DNA of 64,000 nt from Xenophilus sp. Marseille-Q4582 (GTDB lineage: Bacteria; Pseudomonadota; Gammaproteobacteria; Burkholderiales; Burkholderiaceae_C): the NCBI RefSeq assembly GCF_916700565.1, contig NZ_CAKAKO010000006.1, forward strand, positions 186,001-250,000. The letters are read 5' to 3'. Positions within the stretch are counted from its first letter, which is position 1, and each line of letters starts with the position of its first letter. This document shows, in pieces, positions 27,428-36,900 of this stretch. The position numbers and the translations under genes are program-made. The notes under the pieces are model-generated. The model saw only the letters and a list, made by a program, of their open reading frames with translations, ran no database searches and was not told where the DNA came from.

Positions 27428-27997
27428 GTACTGGGCCGACTTCTACACGAAGTTCTTCAACTTCCAAGAGATCCGCTACTTCGACATCAACGGCGAGTAC
27501 ACCGGCCTAGCCTCCAAGGCGATGAGCGCGCCGGACGGCCTGATCCGCATCCCGCTGAACGAGGAAGCACGCCAGGGCGGCGGCCAGATTGAGGAATTCT
27601 TGATGCAGTTCAGCGGCGAGGGCATCCAGCACATCGCCCTGCTGTGCGACAACCTACTCGATGCGCTCGACCGCGTGCAGATGGCCGGTATCCCGCTGCT
27701 GACCGCCCCAACGACATCTATTACGCAAACTTGGAAAAGCGCCTGCCCGGCCATGGCCAGCCCGTACCCGAGTTGCAGGCGCGCGGCATTCTGCTCGACG
27801 GCACGACCGAAGGCGGCCAGCCCCGCCTGCTGCTGCAGATATTCTCCGAGCCGCTGCTTGGCCCGGTGTTCTTCGAGTTCATCGAGCGCAAGGGCAACTA
27901 CCGCGAGGGCTTCGGCGAAGGAAACTTCGGTGCCTTGTTCGAGTCGATGGAACGCGACCAGATCAACCGTGGCTCGTTGGAAATCAACCCGGCCTGA
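27425..27997 (+). pseudogene. 4-hydroxyphenylpyruvate dioxygenase, C-terminal fragment with frameshift
   Basis: The sequence encodes [21 protein letters not shown] through to …[31 protein letters not shown], the C-terminal half of HppD (tyrosine catabolism). It keeps two of the three iron ligands, the His of IQHIAL and the Glu of FFEFIE. The N-terminal domain is absent. After AGIPLLTAP the frame shifts by one base; the rest ([16 protein letters not shown]…) continues in the next frame, which would be explained by loss of one C from a run at about 27708. The fragment is non-functional. Confidence 0.87.
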
Positions 27998-28317
27998 TTT
28001 GGGCCTTTCCATGAAGGCAGAGCGCCTTCAGTCCTACATCTCGCGAGCCCCTCTGTGGGCTCGCGCTACTTTGGCGTCAGTACTGCCTTAGCCGCTCAAG
28101 CATTGAGCGGGTTGGCTTCGGCGTCACGTTCCGAAACAGTTGCTACCGCCCTTGACTTGAGTTAATACATGAACATATGTATTCTTATTCAGATACACCG
28201 ATGGCCTTTTTCCTCGCCCTGAAGAGGGACCCAGCACTACGTCGCCCCCTCTAAGCGCACTTCGGCAGCAATGCGCCGTGGCCAACCCAATGACCAGGAT
28301 TGCTGAAGGACGTGCCC
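27998..28317. other. Intergenic stretch with hairpin and orphan operator
   Basis: No convincing gene is seen in these 320 bp. A perfect 9-bp stem (CGCGAGCCC/GGGCTCGCG, 28042-28065) follows the hppD fragment and may have been its terminator, although no T-run follows. An ArsR-type site lies at 28164-28189. A 17-codon frame starts at the ATG at 28201 (MAFFLALKRDPALRRPL) but has no ribosome binding site. Confidence 0.6.
28164..28189. promoter_or_regulatory. ArsR/SmtB-type operator with no matching gene
   Basis: The site AATACATGAACATATGTATT resembles those at 8597 and 10245 and overlaps a possible promoter (TTGACT at 28153-28158 with a -10-like TATGTA). The next genes are a LysR regulator and fragments, none a metal gene. 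It may be the promoter left from a lost gene. Confidence 0.5.
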
Positions 28318-29211
28318 ATGGAACTTCGTCATTTGCGCTGCTTCGTGGCTCTCGCCGAAGAGCTGCATTTCACCCGTGCTGCGGAGCGCTTGCACATCGA
28401 GCAGCCGCCGCTGTCCCGCACGATCAAGGAATTGGAAGACGAACTGGGGGTGCTGCTCTTTGACCGCGATCGGCGGGGAACGCGGTTGACGCCAGCGGGC
28501 ACCACCTTCCTTCAGGACATTCGCAGGCTGTTCACCAACCTGGAGCAGGCACGAGAAAACGTCAGGGCGATCGCCGCAGGCCTAAGAGGCAGCGTGCGCA
28601 TCGCCATCTCCGATGGCGCCATCGACCCGCGGCTGTCTGCACTTCTTGCCCTGTGCCGCCAGGAGGAGCCGGAGATCGAAATACGGCTCTCCGAGGTCAC
28701 CCTGGCGGAACAGTTGCGGGGACTGCGATCCGGCGACTTCGCGATCGGTTTCGCACACACCGCGGACGTCGGCGACGGACTGGTGACGGAGCCCATCTGG
28801 CAGGACCCGCTGGTGGTGACCGTGCCGATCCGGCACCCGTTGCTGGCCCACAAGGAAGTGTCGCTACGTGAACTCGTGAGTTACCCGCTGGTGATGTGTG
28901 ATCCGCAGCTTTGCGAGGGCTACTGCCGCGAATTGACCCGGCTGCTACATCCCCTGGAGCGCGAGTCCACCATCGTTGAGCATGTCTCGTCGCTGGACAT
29001 GATGCTCACATTGGTCGGAGCTGGTTACGGCATCGGCTTCGCAACGGCGACCCGAATCGCGGCGTGTCAACGTCCCGACGTGGTGATCCGGCCGTTGGCG
29101 CTCGATTCGGCCGTCATCATCACCTACCTGCTTCGGCCCGAAGGCGGTAGCGGACTATCCGCACCCGTAGAGCGCTTCATCGAGCGTTTGCGTTCGCCAA
29201 AGAGCGATTAG
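28318..29211 (+). CDS. LysR-family transcriptional regulator
   Basis: The 297-residue regulator starts at MELRHLRCFVALAEELHFTRAAERLH (28318, with GAAGGA upstream). The HTH is followed by a linker helix and a two-lobed effector-binding domain (about residues 88-297). The overall form is close to BenM/CatM-type LysR proteins. No divergent target gene is apparent: the upstream side is hppD debris, and downstream is a convergent XRE gene. LysR genes next to the integrase are common in this island family. The inducer is unknown. Confidence 0.9.
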   Translation: MELRHLRCFVALAEELHFTRAAERLHIEQPPLSRTIKELEDELGVLLFDRDRRGTRLTPAGTTFLQDIRRLFTNLEQARENVRAIAAGLRGSVRIAISDGAIDPRLSALLALCRQEEPEIEIRLSEVTLAEQLRGLRSGDFAIGFAHTADVGDGLVTEPIWQDPLVVTVPIRHPLLAHKEVSLRELVSYPLVMCDPQLCEGYCRELTRLLHPLERESTIVEHVSSLDMMLTLVGAGYGIGFATATRIAACQRPDVVIRPLALDSAVIITYLLRPEGGSGLSAPVERFIERLRSPKSD

Positions 29212-29237
29212 CTACGACGCCTGCGCCACATCCGGCG

Positions 29238-29546
29238 TCACGCATCGCCCTGAAGGTAGAGGTTGCGCTCCGTGGCCGTCATCAGTTCGGCCGAGCTGAT
29301 CTTGAGAGCCAGGGAAATTTTTAGAATGAGAGCGAGTGTCGGCATGTGCTCGCCGCGCTCAATCTTGCCCATGTGCGAGCGCGCGATCCCCGCCAAGCCC
29401 GCGAACTCATCCTGAGCAATCCCCTGAGCCAGGCGAGCGGCTCGCACCGCTTGCCCGAACGCCAACGCCGGTGCGGACTCATAGGTGGTTACTCCGGCGG
29501 GCCGTCCAGGCCGAATAGTGCGCTTCTGCATTCGCAGAAGCGTCAT
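29238..29546 (-). CDS. XRE-family HTH regulator
   Basis: The 102-residue protein from the ATG at 29546 has a Cro/C1-type HTH (AFGQAVRAARLAQGIAQDEFAGLAGIARSHMGKIERGEHMPTLALILKISLAL). A later ATG at 29531 is also possible; neither start has a clear ribosome binding site. It is divergent from the LysR-effector gene at 29636, and a perfect 9-3-9 palindrome lies in between, most likely its operator. A 7-bp inverted repeat (CTTCTGC/GCAGAAG, 29523-29540) covers the first codons and could fold in the mRNA. The role may be control of island genes, as for XRE regulators of other ICEs; this is inference. Confidence 0.88.
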   Translation of the reverse strand: MTLLRMQKRTIRPGRPAGVTTYESAPALAFGQAVRAARLAQGIAQDEFAGLAGIARSHMGKIERGEHMPTLALILKISLALKISSAELMTATERNLYLQGDA

Positions 29547-29556
29547 GGAATCACTG

Positions 29557-29577
29557 ATCTTTAACCACGTTAAAGAT
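29557..29577. promoter_or_regulatory. Palindromic operator between the XRE and LysR-like genes
   Basis: ATCTTTAAC - CAC - GTTAAAGAT is a perfect 9-3-9 inverted repeat, 10 bp upstream of the XRE start and 58 bp upstream of the divergent gene. Its size and position suit a dimeric Cro/C1-type regulator. Confidence 0.75.
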
Positions 29578-29635
29578 ATCTCTTGAGTATGATGTCGGCT
29601 GCTCTTTTCGATCCCGTTGCCTCTTGGGGGCATCC

Positions 29636-30277
29636 ATGCACAACGCCATCAGACCGTCCCCGAATTTCACACTCGCCATAGCGCCAGGTGTGCCGTCTTC
29701 ACGGCTGTCGGCGCTGCTTGCACTGCAGCGAGCGCACGAGCCGGGTGTCGCGATCGCCGTGCGTGAAGTTTCGGATCAAGAGCTGGTAACGGGCCTGCAT
29801 GAGGGCCGCTACGACGCGGGGCTATCTCTTAGCAGTGCGGGGGATCACCTGACGAGTAGCCGGAGGCTGTGGTGCGAAAGCATGGCCGTCGCGATACCAC
29901 CGCGGTTCCGTTTGGTTGATCAGGCGAAGCTCACCATCTCCGATCTTCAGGACTATCCAATCTATCGCTGGCAGGCGGAGGCTTGTCCCTTGCTGGACGA
30001 GAGGTTGGCCTCCCTGATGCCAGTGGACCAAGAGAACATCCTGCCTGCAACTTCATTCGAGATGATGGCGCTGTGGGTTTCAGCCGGCTACGGCATCGGC
30101 GTATGCGCGCAATCGCGCATCGAGCGTGCCCATCAATGGGGGGTAAGCATGCGACCGCTCGCCGATGGCCCCTATGAGATCGTGACGTACCTCCAACGGC
30201 CCCACGCGCAAGCAGATTCTGCTGCCAAGCGTTTCGAGCGCAGGGCGCTGCAGATCGCCGAGGCAGGCGCCCTGTAG
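29636..30277 (+). CDS. LysR-type effector-binding domain protein without an HTH
   Basis: The 213-residue product matches only the substrate-binding half of LysR regulators (FTLAIAPGVPSSRLSALLALQRAHEPGVAIAVREV… and …MMALWVSAGYGIGVCAQSRIERAH). It resembles the second half of the LysR at 28318 in layout. There is no DNA-binding domain upstream: the start region instead holds the XRE operator and the divergent XRE gene. It may be a stand-alone sensor or a decoy that forms heterodimers with the neighbouring LysR, or simply a truncated gene kept by chance. No stop or frameshift breaks it. Confidence 0.78.
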   Translation: MHNAIRPSPNFTLAIAPGVPSSRLSALLALQRAHEPGVAIAVREVSDQELVTGLHEGRYDAGLSLSSAGDHLTSSRRLWCESMAVAIPPRFRLVDQAKLTISDLQDYPIYRWQAEACPLLDERLASLMPVDQENILPATSFEMMALWVSAGYGIGVCAQSRIERAHQWGVSMRPLADGPYEIVTYLQRPHAQADSAAKRFERRALQIAEAGAL

Positions 30278-30343
30278 CAGGCACTCCTATAGGCCGGAGC
30301 CGTCTCATCCCGGCCATAGGTTGCAGCATGGGACTAGACCGGA

Positions 30344-32287
30344 CTAGACCCCTTCAAGCACCGCTGCGCTGTCCACCAGTCGGCGGACGCTCTGCCGCAC
30401 GTCCTCGGGGATGGGCCGCGGGGCAACGGCCTCGGGCACATCCGCATGGTGCTGGTAGTCGCCCATGAGAACCCGGATGATTGCGGGCACGTTCGTTGGC
30501 GTGACCGCATCAATGGCCGCACGATCACCCAGGTCGGGGTGAGGCTGGGTCAGCATGCGGTACAGGTCCCACGAATCGGCGTGCGGGCATTGGTTCATGA
30601 GCACTTGGGCCAGCTTGTGCTTGAGCGGCACCAGTTGCCAGTCGGGAACCCGCTGCCCCCGGTTGCCCAGGCTGATCGACAGCAGCTTGCCCGCCTTCAG
30701 CTCGCGGTTGATCTGGTCCTTGGACTTCCCGGCCAGCTTGCCGAACAGCGGGACCGGCAGATTGTTCGGCGACTCGTAGATGGCCAGCATTTCCTCGCGC
30801 TCGCGCTGGATCGCGGAGACTTCCGGCTCCGGGGCATGCACCGGAGGCGGCGGCACCTGCGACAGCCGCTGGAACATGATTCCGCCGCTGTTGGGGGTCA
30901 CGACGATAGGCGTGGCCACCACGGGCGGCACGCCGGGGACAACAGGCTCAGCAGTCGTGGAGACCGCGCCCACCACTTCCTCCACTTCCGCCATTGCCGG
31001 CACCCCGTCGATACGGATGGTCAGATGCGCGCTCGCGGCTTCGACTTCACCCTGTTCGAGCAGGTCAAGACGGTCTGCCCAGTCCTGCATCATGCGACGC
31101 CGAGGCTCCACGTACTTGGCGTGGTTGTAGGCCGAACTCACCTTGTTGGGGTCGGAGTGCGAAAGCTGAGCGTCCACCCAAATCTTCGGGTATCCGATCT
31201 CGTTGAGCGCGGTCGAGATGGTGCCGCGGATGCCGTGGCCGGTCAGGCGCCCCTCGTAGCCCATGAGCTGCACGGCCTTGTTGAGGGTGTTCTCGCTGAT
31301 GCGCTTCTTGAGTTCGCTGCGATGCGACAGCAGGTACTTCTGCGCTGGACGCATCACGCCCAGGAGATAGCGCACGATCTCGATGGCCTGCAGGGACAGG
31401 GGCACGATGTAGGGCGGCACGTCCTGCGGCCGCTTGCCGGCCTTGCGCATTTCGTCCTGGAGTTGCTTGACGACCTGCGGCGGGATGATCCACAAGCCGC
31501 GGTCGAGGTCGAATTGCTCAGGCTCGGCCAGGCGCAACTCGCCCGTGCGCACCCCCGTCAGGAACAGCAGCCGGACGCCAAGCTGGGTCTGCCAGCCCCG
31601 GGGGTTGTAGCGCCGGAGCTTCTGAAGGAACTCGGGCAGCTCGGGCAGGTGCAGATAGGGGTTGTGGGCCACCGGGGGCTTGGGCTCGGCCACCACGTCC
31701 AGGTCCGCGGCCGGATTGACTTCCAGCCCTTCGGCGATGACCAGGGCATAGCGGAACATCTGGTTGAACCAGGTGCGGACCTTCTCGGCGGTGGTGAACG
31801 CCTTGCGTTTCTCGATCGCCGCCACGACGCCCACGAGCTGGGGCCGTCGAATGTCGTAGATCGACATCTTCCCCAGGGTAGGCAGCACGTCCTTGTTGAA
31901 GATGCGCAGGATCTGCGAAAGCGTGCTCTGACGGCCTTCCTTGAGTTCCTTGCGGCGATGCTCGACCCAAGCATCGAAGACGTTCTTGAAGGTGTATTCG
32001 CCCGCCAGCTTGGCCGCGTGCCGGCGCTGGTCGCGTTCGATTTGGGGATCAATGCCCTTGGCGAGCAGAACCTGAGCCTTGTCCCGCTCGGCGCGGGCCT
32101 CGCGCAGACTGAGGGCGGGATAGCCACCCAGGGACATGCGCTTTTGCTTGCCCAGCCAGTAGTATCGGAAGATCCACGACTTGCCGCCTGCGGCAGAGAC
32201 CATCAGGCCCAGGCAGTCGTTATCGGAGAGGGTGTAGCGCTTGCCGGTGGTTCTTGCCTGCCGGACTGTCAGATCAGAGAGTGCCAT
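30344..32287 (-). CDS. P4/ICEclc-type tyrosine integrase
   Basis: The 647-residue site-specific recombinase starts MALSDLTVRQARTTGKRYTLSD, the DUF4102 arm-binding domain of P4-type integrases (about residues 1-90). The core-binding domain spans about 98-200 and the catalytic domain about 210-410. Visible catalytic residues are R247 (LTGVRTGEL), H351 and R354 (HGIRG), H377 (LSHSDP) and Y387 (AYNHAKY). An extension of about 230 residues follows, as in the long integrases of the ICEclc/PAGI-2 family, which insert at tRNA-Gly. The gene begins 227 bp from tRNA-Gly and reads away from it. It appears intact. Confidence 0.93.
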   Translation of the reverse strand: MALSDLTVRQARTTGKRYTLSDNDCLGLMVSAAGGKSWIFRYYWLGKQKRMSLGGYPALSLREARAERDKAQVLLAKGIDPQIERDQRRHAAKLAGEYTFKNVFDAWVEHRRKELKEGRQSTLSQILRIFNKDVLPTLGKMSIYDIRRPQLVGVVAAIEKRKAFTTAEKVRTWFNQMFRYALVIAEGLEVNPAADLDVVAEPKPPVAHNPYLHLPELPEFLQKLRRYNPRGWQTQLGVRLLFLTGVRTGELRLAEPEQFDLDRGLWIIPPQVVKQLQDEMRKAGKRPQDVPPYIVPLSLQAIEIVRYLLGVMRPAQKYLLSHRSELKKRISENTLNKAVQLMGYEGRLTGHGIRGTISTALNEIGYPKIWVDAQLSHSDPNKVSSAYNHAKYVEPRRRMMQDWADRLDLLEQGEVEAASAHLTIRIDGVPAMAEVEEVVGAVSTTAEPVVPGVPPVVATPIVVTPNSGGIMFQRLSQVPPPPVHAPEPEVSAIQREREEMLAIYESPNNLPVPLFGKLAGKSKDQINRELKAGKLLSISLGNRGQRVPDWQLVPLKHKLAQVLMNQCPHADSWDLYRMLTQPHPDLGDRAAIDAVTPTNVPAIIRVLMGDYQHHADVPEAVAPRPIPEDVRQSVRRLVDSAAVLEGV

Positions 32288-32513
32288 TTCGAGGCTCCTA
32301 AGTTATGACTTAGGCCTAATGCTCGTCATGGTTCCCGCTCAGCCCCAGCAACTATCCGGTAGCCGTCCCAACCGTATTCTTGTGCCTCAATTGGTCACTC
32401 AAAAACGGTAGCTGTGGGTGGATTTCCGTGGCGCTCGCTGGAATGAAAAAAGGGGCCAAAGCCCCTCTTTTCAACGACTTACAGACGTCAGTAGAAGTCT
32501 GTAGATCACTATC
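32288..32513. other. Integrase leader and attachment-proximal region
   Basis: No gene is seen. It holds a strong hairpin with a T-run (see 32446-32471) and an inverted repeat ACAGAC - 10 bp - GTCTGT (32481-32502) within 12 bp of the tRNA end. The latter may bind integrase or an excision factor. The att core is expected to be the last bases of the tRNA-Gly gene (…TTTTCCCGCTCCA, 32514-32526 on the minus strand). Confidence 0.6.
32446..32471 (-). terminator. Terminator between tRNA-Gly and the integrase gene
   Basis: On the minus strand GGGGC - TTTG - GCCCC (32452-32465) is followed by a run of six T (32446-32451). It would stop transcription coming out of the tRNA genes before the integrase. 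The + strand also has TCTTTT after the stem, so it may work in both directions. Confidence 0.85.
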
Positions 32514-32589
32514 TGGAGCGGGAAAACGGTCTCGAACCGTCGACCTCAACCTTGGCAAGGTTGCGCTCTACCAACTGAGCTATTCCCGC
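32514..32589 (-). tRNA. tRNA-Gly(GCC), island-proximal copy
   Basis: The 76-nt gene includes an encoded CCA end. Acceptor stem GCGGGAA/TTCCCGC, D-loop AGCTCAGTTGGTAGAGC, anticodon loop TTGCCAA (anticodon GCC) and T-arm GGTTCGAGACC are all present. The island begins at its 3' end. It is identical to the second copy over its whole length. Confidence 0.97.
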
Positions 32590-32610
32590 ATCTCTGACGC
32601 GAAAGAAACA

Positions 32611-32686
32611 TGGAGCGGGAAAACGGTCTCGAACCGTCGACCTCAACCTTGGCAAGGTTGCGCTCTACCAACTGAGCTATTCCCGC
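32611..32686 (-). tRNA. tRNA-Gly(GCC), second copy
   Basis: A full duplicate of the tRNA at 32514-32589 with encoded CCA lies 21 bp upstream in the direction of transcription. The pair is probably one transcript. Having two identical copies lets an element occupy one without risk. Confidence 0.97.
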
Positions 32687-32802
32687 ATTCAGTCGCCAAA
32701 ACCCTTTCAAGTCCTGGCTTCTGTTTGTTTCTTCCGTTTGTCGGAAGCCCTGCAGTATATACCTCTTTCTGGGCCCCGAACAGCTTCCCGGCAAAAAAGT
32801 TG

Positions 32803-35244
32803 TCAGTGCTTGACCGGATCGCCGTCGCGCGCCGGCGCGGCCGCGCGCTGCCGGGCCAGCTCGGCCGCGGCGGCCTGCGAAACCGCCACCTCCTCGTCGG
32901 TCAGCGGCACGGGCATCTTCTCCAGCGCGATCTCCAGCACCTTGTCGATCCACTTGACCGGCACGATCTCGAGCCCGTTCTTCACGTTCTCGGGAATCTC
33001 CTGCAGGTCCTTGGCATTCTCTTCCGGGATCAGCACGGTCTTGATGCCGCCGCGCAGCGCCGCCAGCAGCTTTTCCTTCAGGCCGCCGATGGCCGTCACC
33101 TCGCCGCGCAGCGTGATCTCGCCCGTCATGGCCACATCGCTGCGCACCGGGATGCCGGTCAGCGCGGACACGAAGGCCGTGGTCATCGCAGCGCCCGCGC
33201 TCGGGCCGTCCTTGGGCGTGGCGCCATCGGGCACGTGGATGTGGATGTCCTTCTTCTCGAAGAGCTCGTCCTTGATGCCCAGGCGCTGCGCGCGGCTGCG
33301 CACCACCGTGCGTGCCGCCTCCACCGACTCCTTCATCACGTCGCCGAGCGAGCCCGTGCGCGTGATCATGCCCTTGCCCGGCACGGTGGCGGCCTCGATG
33401 GTCAGCAGGTCGCCCCCCACCTCGGTCCAGGCCAGGCCCACGACCTGCCCCACCTGGTTCTGCTGCTCGGCGCGCCCGAAGCTGTACTTGCGCACGCCCA
33501 GGAACTCGTTGAGGTTCTCGCTGGTCACCATGACCTTGGGTTCGAGCTTCTTGAGCTGCAGGCCCTTGACCACCTTGCGGCAGATCTTGGACAGCTCGCG
33601 CTCCAGCGAGCGCACGCCGGCTTCGCGGGTGTAGTAGCGCACGATGTCGCGCACGGCCTCTTCGGTCACGTGCAGTTCCGCATCCTTGACGCCGTTGTTC
33701 TCCATCTGCTTGGGCAGCAGGTACTTCAGCGCGATGCTGGTCTTCTCGTCCTCGGTATAGCCCGACAGGCGGATCACTTCCATCCGGTCCAGCAGCGCCG
33801 GCGGGATGTTCATCGAGTTCGAGGTGGCCACGAACATCACGTCCGACAGGTCGAAGTCGACCTCGACGTAATGGTCGCCGAAGGTGTGGTTCTGCTCGGG
33901 GTCGAGCACTTCCAGCAGGGCCGACGACGGGTCGCCACGGAAGTCGGTGCCCAGCTTGTCGATCTCGTCCAGCAGGAACAGCGGATTGCGCGTGCCCACC
34001 TTGTTCAGGCTCTGCAGCACCTTGCCCGGCAGCGCGCCGATGTAGGTGCGGCGGTGCCCGCGGATTTCGGCCTCGTCGCGCATGCCGCCCAGGGCCATGC
34101 GCACGTACTTGCGGCCGGTCGCCTTCGCGATCGACTGCCCCAGCGAGGTCTTGCCCACGCCCGGCGGACCGACGAGGCACAGGATCGGCGCCTTGACCTT
34201 GTCCACGCGCTGCTGCACCGCGAGGTACTCGAGGATGCGGTCCTTGACCTTCTCCAGGCCGTAGTGGTCCTCGTTGAGCACGTTCTCGGCATTGGTCAGG
34301 TCGTGCTTGATCTTGGTCTTCTTGCTCCAGGGCAGGCCGACCAGCACGTCGATGTAGTTGCGCACCACGGTGGCCTCGGCCGACATGGGCGACATCAGCT
34401 TGAGCTTCTTGAGCTCGCCCTCGGCCTTCTTGCGGGCCTCCTTGGGCATCTTGGCCGCGATGATCTTCTTCTCGATCTCCTCGATGTCGGCGCCCTCTTC
34501 GCCTTCGCCGAGTTCCTTCTGGATCGCCTTGACCTGCTCGTTGAGGTAGAAGTCGCGCTGGTTCTTCTCCATCTGGCGCTTCACGCGGCCGCGGATCTTC
34601 TTGTCGACGTTGAGGATGTCGACTTCGCGCTCGAGCTGGCCGAAGAGATTCTCCAGCCGCGCCTGCACATCCGACAGGTCGAGCACGGCCTGCTTGTTGT
34701 CGAGCTTGAGCGGCAGGTGCGCGGCGATGGTGTCGGCCAGGCGGCCCGGGTCGTCGATGCTGGAGATGGACGTGAGGATCTCCGGCGGGATCTTCTTGTT
34801 GAGCTTCACGTACTGGTCGAACTGCTGCATCACGGCGCGGCGCAGCGCCTCGACCTCGTTCACGTCCGCGCCAGCGGCCACTTCCAGCGGCACGACGGTG
34901 GCCGTGAAATGGCTCTGCGCATCCTCGATGTGCTGCACGCGCGCGCGCTGCTGGCCTTCGACCAGCACCTTCACGGTGCCGTCGGGCAGCTTGAGCATCT
35001 GCAGGATGGTGGAGACGCAGCCGACCTCGAACATGTCGTCCACGGCGGGCTCGTCCTTGGCGGCGGCCTTCTGGGCCACCAGCATGATGCGGCGCTCGGT
35101 CTCCATCGCCAGTTCCAGGGCCTTGATGCTCTTGGGGCGGCCGACGAACAGGGGGATCACCATGTGCGGGAACACCACCACGTCGCGCAGCGGCAGCAGC
35201 GGCAGGTCCAGGGGATCGGAAGGCAGGGGCTTGTGACCGGACAT
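32803..35244 (-). CDS. lon: ATP-dependent protease Lon
   Basis: The 813-residue protease degrades misfolded and regulatory proteins in the cytoplasm. It has the N-terminal substrate domain ([23 protein letters not shown]), a coiled-coil linker and the AAA+ module with Walker [10 protein letters not shown] and Walker [11 protein letters not shown]. The C-terminal protease domain has the catalytic Ser in [11 protein letters not shown] and a Lys about 43 residues on. Length and motifs are normal. It follows clpX on the same strand after 172 bp, the usual order in Burkholderiales, and precedes the tRNA-Gly pair. Confidence 0.98.
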   Translation of the reverse strand: MSGHKPLPSDPLDLPLLPLRDVVVFPHMVIPLFVGRPKSIKALELAMETERRIMLVAQKAAAKDEPAVDDMFEVGCVSTILQMLKLPDGTVKVLVEGQQRARVQHIEDAQSHFTATVVPLEVAAGADVNEVEALRRAVMQQFDQYVKLNKKIPPEILTSISSIDDPGRLADTIAAHLPLKLDNKQAVLDLSDVQARLENLFGQLEREVDILNVDKKIRGRVKRQMEKNQRDFYLNEQVKAIQKELGEGEEGADIEEIEKKIIAAKMPKEARKKAEGELKKLKLMSPMSAEATVVRNYIDVLVGLPWSKKTKIKHDLTNAENVLNEDHYGLEKVKDRILEYLAVQQRVDKVKAPILCLVGPPGVGKTSLGQSIAKATGRKYVRMALGGMRDEAEIRGHRRTYIGALPGKVLQSLNKVGTRNPLFLLDEIDKLGTDFRGDPSSALLEVLDPEQNHTFGDHYVEVDFDLSDVMFVATSNSMNIPPALLDRMEVIRLSGYTEDEKTSIALKYLLPKQMENNGVKDAELHVTEEAVRDIVRYYTREAGVRSLERELSKICRKVVKGLQLKKLEPKVMVTSENLNEFLGVRKYSFGRAEQQNQVGQVVGLAWTEVGGDLLTIEAATVPGKGMITRTGSLGDVMKESVEAARTVVRSRAQRLGIKDELFEKKDIHIHVPDGATPKDGPSAGAAMTTAFVSALTGIPVRSDVAMTGEITLRGEVTAIGGLKEKLLAALRGGIKTVLIPEENAKDLQEIPENVKNGLEIVPVKWIDKVLEIALEKMPVPLTDEEVAVSQAAAAELARQRAAAPARDGDPVKH

Positions 35245-35416
35245 GAGAATCCTTCAGGAAAGACGGTACACAGATGAGCGGCAACGCACGATTTTCAAGC
35301 CATCGCGCGCACCGCCATCGGGACGCGTGCCGACAGCACGCGCAGGCAGAAGGGTCAAATCAGGGATGCCGTCCACGAGTCCCGCGAAAGCATCCCTTGA
35401 ACCGCCGAGGCCCCAA

Positions 35417-36688
35417 TCAGGCCTTCTTGGCCGCCTCGCGGTAGACGAGCAGCGGCGGCTGGTTCTCCTCGATGGTCGATTCATCGACCACCACCTTTTC
35501 CACGTTGCTGGCATTGGGCAGGTCGAACATGGTGTCGATCAGCGACTGCTCCAGGATCGACCGCAGGCCGCGCGCACCGGTCTTGCGGGCCAGCGCCTTG
35601 CGCGCGATCGCGCGCAGCGCGGCCGGGCGCACTTCCAGTTCCACGCCCTCCATCTGCAACAGGCGCGAGAACTGCTTGACCACCGCATTGCGGGGCTCGG
35701 TCAGGATCTGGATCAGCGCGTCCTCGCTGAGTTCGGCCAGCGACGCCACCACGGGCAGGCGGCCCACCAGTTCGGGGATGAGGCCGAATTTGATCAGGTC
35801 CTCCGGCTCCACGTCGCGGAACACCTCGGTCAGGCTGCGGCTTTGCTTGCTGCGCACGCTGGCGCCGAAGCCGATGCCCGAGGCCTCGGTGCGCGCTTCC
35901 ACCACCTTCTCCAGCCCGGCGAAGGCGCCGCCGCAGATGAACAGGATGTTGGTCGTGTCGATCTGCAGGAAATCCTGGTTCGGGTGCTTGCGCCCGCCCT
36001 GCGGCGGGATGCTGGCCATGGTGCCTTCGATGAGCTTGAGCAGCGCCTGCTGCACGCCTTCGCCGGACACGTCGCGCGTGATGCTCGGGTTGTCGGACTT
36101 GCGCGAAATCTTGTCGATCTCGTCGATGTAGACGATGCCGCGCTGCGCCTTCTCGACTTCGTAGTTGCAGCTCTGCAGCAGCTTCTGGATGATGTTCTCG
36201 ACGTCCTCGCCCACGTAGCCCGCTTCGGTCAGCGTGGTCGCGTCGGCCATCACGAAGGGCACGTCGAGCTGCCGCGCCAGCGTCTGGGCCAGCAGCGTCT
36301 TGCCCGAACCCGTGGGCCCGATCAGCAGGATGTTGCTCTTGCTGAGTTCCACCTCGTCCTTGGCCTTGTCGCCCTTTTCCTTGTGGCGCAGGCGCTTGTA
36401 GTGGTTGTAGACCGCGACGGCCAGCATCCGCTTGGCCGCTTCCTGGCCGATCACGTAGTTGTCCAGGTTGGACTTGATTTCCTGCGGCGTGGGCAGGTCG
36501 CCGCGGGCCTCGCGCTGGGCGTCGCCGGCGGGCATTTCCTCACGCACGATCTCGTTGCACAGGTCGATGCACTCGTCGCAGATGAAGACCGACGGGCCCG
36601 CGATGAGTTTCTTGACCTCGTGCTGGCTCTTGCCGCAGAAGGAGCAGTACAGCGTCTTTTCGCTGGAAGAGCCTTTTTTCTCGGCCAT
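35417..36688 (-). CDS. clpX: ATP-dependent unfoldase ClpX
   Basis: The 423-residue AAA+ ring unfolds substrates and feeds them to ClpP. The start at 36688 is chosen because AGAGG stands 7 nt ahead of it; a second ATG two codons earlier is too close to that site. The N-terminal C4 zinc domain ([13 protein letters not shown]…[10 protein letters not shown]), Walker A GPTGSGKT, the pore loop GYVGED, Walker [11 protein letters not shown], the ClpP-contact loop IGFGA and the sensor motifs are all present. A bidirectional terminator-like hairpin separates it from clpP upstream, so it may have its own promoter. Confidence 0.97.
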   Translation of the reverse strand: MAEKKGSSSEKTLYCSFCGKSQHEVKKLIAGPSVFICDECIDLCNEIVREEMPAGDAQREARGDLPTPQEIKSNLDNYVIGQEAAKRMLAVAVYNHYKRLRHKEKGDKAKDEVELSKSNILLIGPTGSGKTLLAQTLARQLDVPFVMADATTLTEAGYVGEDVENIIQKLLQSCNYEVEKAQRGIVYIDEIDKISRKSDNPSITRDVSGEGVQQALLKLIEGTMASIPPQGGRKHPNQDFLQIDTTNILFICGGAFAGLEKVVEARTEASGIGFGASVRSKQSRSLTEVFRDVEPEDLIKFGLIPELVGRLPVVASLAELSEDALIQILTEPRNAVVKQFSRLLQMEGVELEVRPAALRAIARKALARKTGARGLRSILEQSLIDTMFDLPNASNVEKVVVDESTIEENQPPLLVYREAAKKA

Positions 36689-36729
36689 GGACATGCCTCT
36701 ACAGGGGGATCGATCAATGATAACGAATG

Positions 36730-36793
36730 AAAAAAGCCTCCCACGCCCCCGCTTCGCGGAGTGCGCCGCCCCGGTATTGCCGGGGCTTTTTCC
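36730..36793. terminator. Terminator-like hairpins between clpP and clpX
   Basis: A GC stem CCCCGG - TATTG - CCGGGG is followed by CTTTTT on the + strand. An outer pair AAAAAGCC (36731-36738) and GGCTTTTT (36784-36791) encloses it, so a T-run is also present on the minus strand after the full structure. Partial termination between clpP and clpX is likely; strength is not known. Confidence 0.55.
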
Positions 36794-36900
36794 ATTCTGG
36801 CGCCAGCGGCGAAGGAAAAACGGCTCTTTCCTGGCGGAAAACGCCGTTGTCCGACGGACGGCTCGGGCGCCGGGGGGAGCGCAGTGGCGCCCGCCTTGCG

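Noticed and set aside
30446-32308. 620-codon open frame antisense to the integrase
   Set aside because: It is a high-GC shadow frame with His/Arg-rich composition and no recognisable domain.
32514-32686. CRISPR-like or transposon direct repeat
   Set aside because: The 76-bp repeat is two complete tRNA-Gly genes with correct arms and CCA.
32380-35277. Very long frame antisense to lon
   Set aside because: It reads through both tRNA genes and has the composition of a shadow of the lon codons.
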